Shown: positions 6,713-11,341 of the stretch, piece after piece | Layout of the letters: every line of letters begins with the position of its first letter | Position numbering within the stretch: position 1 is the first letter of the stretch | Assembly (NCBI GenBank): GCA_937873285.1 | Contig: CALMNV010000186.1 | Coordinates: 1-11,341, forward strand | Source: an uncultured Intrasporangium sp. | Lineage (GTDB): Bacteria > Actinomycetota > Actinomycetes > Actinomycetales > Dermatophilaceae | Direction of reading: 5' to 3' | DNA length: 11,341 nt | The notes under the pieces: model-generated | What the model was told of the DNA's origin: nothing | Seen by the model: only the letters and a program-made list of their open reading frames with translations | The model's database searches: none | Made by a program: the position numbers and the translations under genes

Positions 6713-6866
6713 CGGAACTGACCACTCGACCAAGGTCGGCGGCCTCGTCAGGGCGACGAACCAAGCGGCCAGCCGGGCGGAAGTGACCAGTCGACCGGGA
6801 AGGTGTGCGGAAGTGACCAGTCGACCGGGAAGGTGTGCGGAAGTGACCAGTCGACCGGGAGGGGTG
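6713..6866 (+). repeat. Right cluster: three tandem 30-bp repeats plus a diverged copy
   Basis: Units begin at 6777, 6807 and 6837. The first two are identical (GCGGAAGTGACCAGTCGACC then GGGAAGGTGT) and the third differs only near its end. A diverged copy, CGGAACTGACCACTCGACC, lies at 6713-6731. The left cluster is the same sequence in reverse orientation, so the region is roughly symmetrical about the central hairpin. There are no unique spacers between units. The array ends 20 bases before the gpmA stop codon. Confidence 0.88.
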
Positions 6867-6886
6867 CGGGGCGGCACCGGCCGCGG

Positions 6887-7630
6887 TCAGCGGCCCTGCT
6901 GGGCGACCGCCGCGGCAGCGGCCGCCGCGGCCTCCGGGTCGAGATAGCGTCCACCGAGCGCCACCGGCCGGAACTGGTCGTCCAGCTCGTAGACCAGCGG
7001 CATGCCGGTCGGGATGTTGAGCCCGGCGATGTCGTCGTCGGAGACCTCGTCGAGAGTCTTGACCAGCGCGCGCAGGGAGTTGCCGTGCGCGACGACGAGC
7101 ACGACCTTCCCGGCTCGCAGGTCCGCCTGGATCTCCCCCTCCCAGTAGGGCAGCAGCCGAGCGACCACGTCCTTGAGGCACTCGGTGCGAGGCATCTGCT
7201 CGCCGAGGGCGGCATACCGCGGGTCATCCGTCTGGGCGTACTCGTCGCCCGGGTCGATCGGCGGTGGCGGCGTGTCGTAGGACCGGCGCCACAGCATGAA
7301 CTGCTCCTCGCCGTAGGCGTCGAGCGTCTGCTTCTTGTCCTTGCCCTGCAGCGCGCCATAGTGGCGCTCGTTGAGCCGCCAGTCCCGCCTCACCGGGATC
7401 CAGTGCCGGTCCGCGACGTCGAGGGAGATGTTGGCCGTGCTGATGGCGCGGCGCAGCAGCGAGGTGTGCAGGATGTCCGGGTGCAGCCCCTCGGCGCGCA
7501 TGAGCTCTCCGGCGCGCACTGCCTCGGCTCGCCCCTTGTCGGTCAGCTCGACGTCGACCCAGCCGGTGAAGAGGTTCCTGGCGTTCCAGTCGCTCTCCCC
7601 GTGTCGGACGAGCACCAGCGTGTAGGTCAT
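6887..7630 (-). CDS. gpmA: 2,3-bisphosphoglycerate-dependent phosphoglycerate mutase
   Basis: Interconverts 3- and 2-phosphoglycerate in glycolysis. The 247 residues match the usual ~249. Phospho-histidine H10 sits in [11 protein letters not shown]61 in LLRRAIST, E88 in [12 protein letters not shown], and the second catalytic His H182 in [11 protein letters not shown]. The C-terminus ends in a run of alanines ([11 protein letters not shown]), which may be a flexible tail. The ATG at 7630 directly precedes [11 protein letters not shown], and no ribosome site lies before it; a -10 box 7 bases upstream suggests a leaderless message. The start is 20 bases after the YbjN-like gene stop. The mshA-YbjN-gpm order is the same as in mycobacteria (Rv0486-Rv0487, then gpm1), so the gene order is old. 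Confidence 0.96.
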   Translation of the reverse strand: MTYTLVLVRHGESDWNARNLFTGWVDVELTDKGRAEAVRAGELMRAEGLHPDILHTSLLRRAISTANISLDVADRHWIPVRRDWRLNERHYGALQGKDKKQTLDAYGEEQFMLWRRSYDTPPPPIDPGDEYAQTDDPRYAALGEQMPRTECLKDVVARLLPYWEGEIQADLRAGKVVLVVAHGNSLRALVKTLDEVSDDDIAGLNIPTGMPLVYELDDQFRPVALGGRYLDPEAAAAAAAAVAQQGR

Positions 7631-7637
7631 GATCGCA

Positions 7638-7643
7638 ACCCTA
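7638..7643 (-). promoter_or_regulatory. -10 box TAGGGT of a leaderless gpmA mRNA
   Basis: On the minus strand TAGGGT is followed by 7 bases and the gpmA ATG. It lies in the 20-bp gap after the YbjN-like gene, so gpmA can be transcribed apart from mshA. The -35 would fall inside the upstream gene and is not recognisable. Confidence 0.5.
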
Positions 7644-7650
7644 TCGGCGC

Positions 7651-8151
7651 TCAGTCCTCGAGCAGATGGCGGAACGCCTCGAGGTTGGCGGTCGACTCCC
7701 CCCGGGAGACCCGCCACGCCCACTCGCGGCGCATCGAGCTGCGGAACCCGAGGATCAGCAGCTCGTTGAAGGCGGCGTCGGCTGCGGTGAGCAGCGCGCC
7801 GAGCAGCTCGTCGAGCCGCGTGGCGTCGACCGCCTCGTTGGGCAGCGCTCCTCGCACGAAGACGTCCCCGTGTCCGTCGACGGCGTAGGCGAGCCCCGGC
7901 AGCCGAAGGTTTCGGCGCAGCAGGTGACGGTAGAAGGCCTCATGGTTCTCGTCCGGGTTGCGGATGACGAAGGCCGACACGCTCGTGGTGTGCTCCCGCA
8001 CGAGCAGCGACACGACGGTCCGCAGCCTCTGCTCGCCGGGCAGCGTGACGACGTACTCCCCGGGGCGGCCACCGAGCTCCCACCCGAGATCGACCGATTC
8101 GAGGTATGCCGTGAGCCTGGCCGACGCGCCGTCGGCGCCCCCGTCCGTCAC
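7651..8151 (-). CDS. YbjN domain-containing protein (mycobacterial Rv0487-like)
   Basis: A 166-residue soluble protein with a YbjN / type III secretion chaperone-like alpha-beta fold: a [17 protein letters not shown] strand pair, [20 protein letters not shown], a helical [30 protein letters not shown], and a helical C-terminus [22 protein letters not shown]. The GTG at 8151 overlaps the mshA stop as GTGA, so the two are translationally coupled; another GTG lies one codon earlier. The frame is open far upstream inside mshA, but that part is antisense-free shadow coding without family likeness. The biochemical role is unknown. Its conserved place behind mshA suggests a link to mycothiol or envelope metabolism, or simply an old operon. 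Confidence 0.87.
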   Translation of the reverse strand: MTDGGADGASARLTAYLESVDLGWELGGRPGEYVVTLPGEQRLRTVVSLLVREHTTSVSAFVIRNPDENHEAFYRHLLRRNLRLPGLAYAVDGHGDVFVRGALPNEAVDATRLDELLGALLTAADAAFNELLILGFRSSMRREWAWRVSRGESTANLEAFRHLLED

Positions 8152-9449
8152 CACGCCAGCGCCGGCCGGGCCCCGGCGAGGCCTGCGGCCGCGTCGGGCA
8201 GGGACACGGCCCGCTCGAGGATCGCCTGCCGGTAGACCGTGAGCAGCCGCTCCGTGGTGGCCCCCCACCCGAACTGCGCGGCGTGCGCCACCCCGCGGGC
8301 GCCGAGCGCCGCACGCCGCTCCGGGTCGCCGAGCAGCGCCTCGATGGCGTCCGCCCAGTCCTTCGTCGCGTGCCCCTGCACCAGCACGCCGGCGTCGCCC
8401 ACCGCGGTCGGCAGGCCGCCGACGTCCGCGGCGACGACCGGGGTGCCGCAGGCCTGCGCCTCGATTGCGACGAGGCCGAAGGACTCGGTGTGGCTGGGCA
8501 CCACGACGAGGTCGGCCGCGCGATACCAGTCGGCGAGGGTCGGCCGCGCCACTGGGCGCAGGAACCGCACGACGTCGGCGACACCCAGGCCCGCGGCGAG
8601 CTCCTCGAGGTCGTGCGGCCGGGCCAGTCCCGTCCCGCTCGGGCCGCCGAGAACGGCCACCGAGAGGCGTGCTCGCCGCGCCGGGTCGCGGGCGATCAGC
8701 TCGGCAGCGACGTGGACGAGGACGTCCGGCGCCTTGAGCGGCTGGATCCGCCCGACGAAGAGGAGCAGCGGGCCGTCGACAGGCAGGCCGAGCGCCTGGC
8801 GGGCCGCCTCCCGCGCGCCGGGGGTGAAGGTGCGGAGGTCGACGCCGGGAGGCACGACGGAGACCTTGGCGGGCGGCGCGGCATACAGCTCGACGAGGTC
8901 GCGGGCCTCGTCCTGCGTGTTCGCCACGAGCCGGTCGGCGGCCTCGACCACCTGCGCCTCCCCGATCTCGCGGCGGGAGGGCTCCGGGACGTCGCCGTCT
9001 GCGACGTGCTGGTTCTTGACCCGCGCCATGGTGTGCATGGTGTGCACGAGCGCCGCGCCCCACCGGTCGGCGGCGAGCCAGCCCACCTGACCGGAGAGCC
9101 AGTAGTGCGAGTGCACGAGGTCGTAGTGGCCCGGCTCAGCGGCGAGGCCGGTCCGCAGCGTGCCGGCGGCGAAGGCACACAGCTGCCCCACGAGCTCCTC
9201 CTTGGGCAGCCCCTCGTAGGGGCCGGCAGCCACGTGGCGCACCCGGACTCCGGGGGCGAGCGGCGCCACCATGGGCAGGTCGGCACTCGTGCGGCGGGTG
9301 AAGATGTCCACCTCGGTGCCGCGGGCGGCCAGCTCCTTGGCCACCTCGACGACGTAGACGTTGAGGCCGCCGGCGTCGCCGGTGCCCGGCTGGTCCAGTG
9401 GCGACGTGTGCACGCTGAGCATCGCCACCCGCCTCGGGTCACCGGGCAC
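8148..9449 (-). CDS. mshA: D-inositol-3-phosphate glycosyltransferase (mycothiol synthesis)
   Basis: First committed step of mycothiol: transfers GlcNAc from UDP-GlcNAc to 1D-myo-inositol 3-phosphate. A GT4 family GT-B protein of 433 residues. The N-terminal acceptor domain has [22 protein letters not shown] (about 12-33), which holds the inositol-phosphate binding loop, and HSHYWLSG (113-120). The C-terminal donor domain has [12 protein letters not shown] (231-242) and the E-x7-E motif ESFGLVAIE (E322, E330). The GTG at 9449 was chosen because AAGGAG (9460-9455) sits 5 bases before it; a TTG six codons upstream would lie over that ribosome site. It is first in mshA-YbjN, divergent from the methyltransferase. 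A TTGACG at 9489-9484 may be a -35, but no matching -10 is seen. Confidence 0.95.
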   Translation of the reverse strand: MPGDPRRVAMLSVHTSPLDQPGTGDAGGLNVYVVEVAKELAARGTEVDIFTRRTSADLPMVAPLAPGVRVRHVAAGPYEGLPKEELVGQLCAFAAGTLRTGLAAEPGHYDLVHSHYWLSGQVGWLAADRWGAALVHTMHTMARVKNQHVADGDVPEPSRREIGEAQVVEAADRLVANTQDEARDLVELYAAPPAKVSVVPPGVDLRTFTPGAREAARQALGLPVDGPLLLFVGRIQPLKAPDVLVHVAAELIARDPARRARLSVAVLGGPSGTGLARPHDLEELAAGLGVADVVRFLRPVARPTLADWYRAADLVVVPSHTESFGLVAIEAQACGTPVVAADVGGLPTAVGDAGVLVQGHATKDWADAIEALLGDPERRAALGARGVAHAAQFGWGATTERLLTVYRQAILERAVSLPDAAAGLAGARPALAW

Positions 9450-9525
9450 GTGAGCTCCTTCCACCAAGCCATCACCGTCGCTGCGTCAACGACGACTGGA
9501 TGCCGTGCGATTCCCGCCGGCCGGG

Positions 9526-9531
9526 TAGAGT
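9526..9531 (+). promoter_or_regulatory. -10 box TAGAGT of a leaderless methyltransferase mRNA
   Basis: TAGAGT, then 6 bases, then the GTG at 9538. No ribosome site is visible. It sits in the 88-bp spacer shared with divergent mshA. Confidence 0.55.
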
Positions 9532-9537
9532 GCGCCG

Positions 9538-10329
9538 GTGCTGGCTGGCCGACCCGTGGGGAGCATCACCCGAGGGACGACCTCCCCGAACCGGCTGCGC
9601 CGGTGCGACCGCTGGCTGGCGGGTCCCGCCTCCCGCCGCCTGCGCGGGGCGGGGCCGCATCCCGTTGTCGTCGACCTCGGCTACGGCGCCTCACCGGTCA
9701 CGGTCGTCGAGCTGCACGCGCGGCTGCGGCAGGTGCGCCGCGACGTGCGCGTCGTCGGCGTCGAGATCGACCCGCAGCGGGTGGCCGCCGCCTCGCCGCT
9801 CACGCGTGACGGCCTCAGCTTCCGGCGCGGCGGCTTCGAGGTGCCGGTCGACGGCGGGGCCCGGCCGGTGGTCGTGCGGGCCTTCAACGTGCTGCGTCAG
9901 TATGACGAGGACGAGGTCGTCGGCGCTTGGCGCCGGGTGCGCGATCGGCTCGCGCCCGGCGGGGTGCTCGTCGACGGCACCTGCGACGAGGTCGGCCGAC
10001 GCGCGGCGTGGGTGGCCGTCGAGCCGGCCGGGCCGGTGAGCCTGACGCTCTCGCTGCGCCTCGGCGGCCTCGATCGCCCCTCGGAGGTGGCGGAGCGGCT
10101 GCCCAAGGCGCTCATCCACCGCAACGTGCCCGGTGAGCCGGTGCACGCCTTCCTGCGCGACCTCGACGCGGCGTGGGCACACGCCGCCCCGCACGGCGCG
10201 TGGGGCGCCCGGCAGCGCTTCCTCGCCGCCGTGCGGGCCGTCGCTGCGCACTGGCCGCTGCTCGACGGGCCGCCGCGGTGGCGGCTCGGGGAGGTCACCG
10301 TCGCCTGGGACGCGGTCGCGCCGCGCTGA
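9538..10329 (+). CDS. Class I SAM-dependent methyltransferase-like protein
   Basis: A 263-residue protein. The Rossmann-type SAM site is seen as motif I VVVDLGYGASP (43-53) and the acidic end of strand two GVEIDPQRV (74-82), then ARPVVVRAFNVLRQYDEDEV and LAPGGVLVDGTCDE, the usual strand four and five region. The C-terminal half has ALIHRNVPGEPVHAFLRDLDAAWAHAAP, without a motif that names a substrate. It could methylate a small molecule, protein or RNA. The start is the GTG at 9538 behind a -10 box, and the N-terminal RRCDRWLAG fits homologues in actinobacteria. It is divergent from mshA and convergent with the cupin gene. The family call is good; the substrate is unknown. Confidence 0.85.
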   Translation: MLAGRPVGSITRGTTSPNRLRRCDRWLAGPASRRLRGAGPHPVVVDLGYGASPVTVVELHARLRQVRRDVRVVGVEIDPQRVAAASPLTRDGLSFRRGGFEVPVDGGARPVVVRAFNVLRQYDEDEVVGAWRRVRDRLAPGGVLVDGTCDEVGRRAAWVAVEPAGPVSLTLSLRLGGLDRPSEVAERLPKALIHRNVPGEPVHAFLRDLDAAWAHAAPHGAWGARQRFLAAVRAVAAHWPLLDGPPRWRLGEVTVAWDAVAPR

Positions 10330-10389
10330 CCGGCCGGGCGGGCTGTCCCGCGGCGGCGACAAGACGCTGACGCCGCTGGACTTCGTCAT

Positions 10390-10423
10390 CCTGACGTCGC
10401 GCTGGCATCCCGACGACGTCAGG
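10390..10423. terminator. Perfect 10-bp inverted repeat between convergent genes
   Basis: CCTGACGTCG (10390-10399) and CGACGTCAGG (10414-10423) pair perfectly around a 14-base loop. It lies in the 116-bp gap between the convergent methyltransferase and cupin genes, the expected place for a bidirectional terminator. There is no T-tract. A second, weaker hairpin (GCGGG/CCCGC, 10338-10351) precedes it, and a GTATGCCG octamer lies at 10435-10442. A protein-binding palindrome is the alternative. Confidence 0.5.
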
Positions 10424-10445
10424 CAGGTCCGGCCGTATGCCGCAG

Positions 10446-10922
10446 CTAGCGGGCGACGTTCTCGCGGGCGTAGTCGTCCTGCAGCCGGTGGATGTCGGCC
10501 TCGTCGAAGTGCCCGAAGGCGACCTCGAGCAGGCGACCCGGCCGGTCGCCGGTGTTGCCCATCCGATGCGTTGCACCGCACGGCACCCAGACGGTGTCCC
10601 CCGGCTGAGCGGTCCAGCTGCGGTCGCCGACGGTCACCTCGATCGGCACGTCGAGCACCGTCCACATCTCGCCCCGGTGGTCGTGCCGCTGGAGCGAGAG
10701 CCGATGGCCGGGTTGCACGGTGATGACCTTGACCGTGACTCGCTCGTTGGAGACGAACTGCTGGAAGTTCCCCCACGGCCGCTCGGCGAGGAAGATGTCC
10801 CGGGTCGGGTCGCGGTCGCCGAGGTCGGGCCCGTCGATCGGCTGCGGGGCGGCGCCGTGCCGGATGTCTGCGCGCCGGATGTCCGCGCGCCGGCCGTCGG
10901 GCCGCCCGGCCGGCATGCTCAC
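10446..10922 (-). CDS. Cupin protein, type II mannose-6-phosphate isomerase-like
   Basis: A 158-residue protein with one cupin domain at about 45-155. It matches the isomerase domain of bifunctional mannose-1-phosphate guanylyltransferase / mannose-6-phosphate isomerase: RPWGNFQQF (48-56), PGHRLSLQRHDHRGEMWTVL with metal ligands H80, H82 and E85, then PCGATHRMGNTG with H119, and the terminal DIHRLQDDYARE. The guanylyltransferase half is absent, so it is a stand-alone version that may act on sugar phosphates; the substrate is not settled. The N-terminal ~40 residues are polar and unrelated to the fold, and contain a duplicated 15-bp unit giving RADIRRADIR. The GTG at 10922 overlaps the DUF2516 stop as GTGA; an ATG lies two codons further in. 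Confidence 0.88.
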   Translation of the reverse strand: MSMPAGRPDGRRADIRRADIRHGAAPQPIDGPDLGDRDPTRDIFLAERPWGNFQQFVSNERVTVKVITVQPGHRLSLQRHDHRGEMWTVLDVPIEVTVGDRSWTAQPGDTVWVPCGATHRMGNTGDRPGRLLEVAFGHFDEADIHRLQDDYARENVAR

Positions 10923-11233
10923 CACCGGCGCCCCGAGCTCCCACCGCGACCGCGCAGCGCGAGCACCGCCGGCCGCACGTCGGCGAGGTAGACCGCCGCC
11001 GCGACGAACGCCGCCAGCCCGAAGAGGCTCAAGACGTTGAACACCGTGACGATCCCGACTGCGAGGGCGAGCCCGAGGATCAGCAGCCAGAAGGTGCGGG
11101 TCCGCTTGCCGGCGGCGACGTAGGCGGCATCCGGGTGCCGCAGGGCATCGAGAAACGCGAAGAGCTCGCACCCCAGCGCCCCGAGACCCAGCGCCATGAG
11201 GATGACGGACTGGAAGCTGCCGAACAATGCCAT
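10919..11233 (-). CDS. DUF2516 family small membrane protein
   Basis: A 104-residue protein with two to three transmembrane helices: about 6-28 (SVILMALGLGALGCELFAFLDAL), then after a polar loop (RHPDAAYVAAGKRTR) a long hydrophobic part (FWLLILGLALAVGIVTVFNVL and LFGLAAFVAAAVYLADV) and a basic Gly-rich tail. The sequence agrees with the actinobacterial DUF2516 family, whose function is unknown. The ATG at 11233 was chosen over upstream in-frame starts because the family begins at MALFGSFQ and a -10 box lies 6 bases before it. The stop overlaps the cupin start. Confidence 0.88.
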   Translation of the reverse strand: MALFGSFQSVILMALGLGALGCELFAFLDALRHPDAAYVAAGKRTRTFWLLILGLALAVGIVTVFNVLSLFGLAAFVAAAVYLADVRPAVLALRGRGGSSGRRW

Positions 11234-11239
11234 GCCGTC

Positions 11240-11245
11240 AGCGTA
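11240..11245 (-). promoter_or_regulatory. -10 box TACGCT of a leaderless DUF2516-cupin mRNA
   Basis: On the minus strand TACGCT is followed by 6 bases and the ATG of the DUF2516 gene, the same hexamer as before the lipoprotein gene. No ribosome site is seen. Confidence 0.55.
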
Positions 11246-11307
11246 ACCGCACCGCGTGGCTGGCCGTCGACGTCGCCCAGACGCCAGGGCATGCGGCGCC
11301 GCCCGAG

Positions 11308-11341
11308 TCACGTGTCGATGACAAGGGTGACCGGCCCGTCG
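11308..11341 (-). CDS. dtd: 3' end of a probable D-aminoacyl-tRNA deacylase (5' part outside window)
   Basis: The last 34 bases, read on the minus strand, give DGPVTLVIDT and TGA (11310-11308). A DGPVT motif at the C-terminus is typical of Dtd, which hydrolyses D-amino acids from mischarged tRNA. Ten residues are too few to be sure. The 74 bases between this stop and the DUF2516 start hold the leaderless promoter. Confidence 0.5.
   Translation of the reverse strand, partial: DGPVTLVIDT

Larger units (their letters stand above)
6478..6886. other. Gene-free convergent spacer between phoU and gpmA
   Basis: This 409-bp stretch contains only the two repeat clusters and the central hairpin described separately. 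Open frames across it translate to the repeat itself (RSTGHFRTP units) and have no other support, so I call no gene. It may serve as a transcription-termination zone for two convergent units. Confidence 0.7.

Noticed and set aside
6777..6866. CRISPR array
   Set aside because: The 30-bp units are directly adjacent with no unique spacers, and no cas genes are in the window.
8152..9063. Long N-terminal extension of the YbjN-like gene inside mshA
   Set aside because: The extra part is Arg/Ala/Gly-rich out-of-frame reading of mshA; the family domain begins just after the GTGA overlap at 8151.
8283..9809. 508-codon open frame on the plus strand, antisense to mshA
   Set aside because: Shadow frame of high-GC coding DNA; the minus strand carries all MshA motifs in order and the translation here is low-complexity Arg/Gly/Val/Asp without family character.

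Overview
The window is very GC-rich, its genes start with many GTG codons and overlap tightly, and it carries three actinobacterial hallmarks: a CarD almost identical in layout to the mycobacterial protein, MshA (mycothiol synthesis), and a SenX3-RegX3 type phosphate two-component system. It is a chromosomal segment of a high-GC Actinobacterium. A Micrococcales / Intrasporangiaceae-like host is a guess from general character only.

Layout. Bases 1-338 hold the 3' end of an IS5-like insertion sequence whose apparent end abuts the stop codon of ispF. Bases 339-2779 (minus strand) form a tightly overlapping operon, carD > ispD > SDR oxidoreductase > ispF. It joins an RNA-polymerase regulator to two steps of the MEP isoprenoid pathway, with a short-chain dehydrogenase inserted between ispD and ispF. 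ispD appears to start at CTG. A divergent 311-bp spacer separates carD from a small secreted lipoprotein gene (plus strand). Convergent to that gene is senX3 > regX3 (minus), and divergent from senX3 is phoU (plus). A PHO-box-like 11-bp repeat lies in the senX3/phoU spacer, so this block is a phosphate-sensing module.

Bases 6478-6886, between convergent phoU and gpmA, hold no gene. They hold 30-bp repeats in two oppositely oriented clusters around a long imperfect hairpin. Next on the minus strand is mshA > YbjN-like protein > gpmA, with gpmA having its own leaderless promoter. A class I methyltransferase diverges from mshA. After a convergent spacer with a perfect 10-bp inverted repeat come DUF2516 membrane protein > cupin (minus). 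The last bases look like the C-terminus of a D-aminoacyl-tRNA deacylase.

Most of the window is conserved actinobacterial core. The least expected signals are at the DNA level. (1) The octamer GTATGCCG/CGGCATAC occurs nine times on both strands, in several reading frames and once between genes, at the cost of codons that are otherwise rare here. (2) There is the inverted 30-bp repeat array. (3) Five genes have a TANNNT -10 box 6-7 bases before the start codon, which suggests leaderless mRNAs. (4) ispD has a CTG start overlapping the carD stop.
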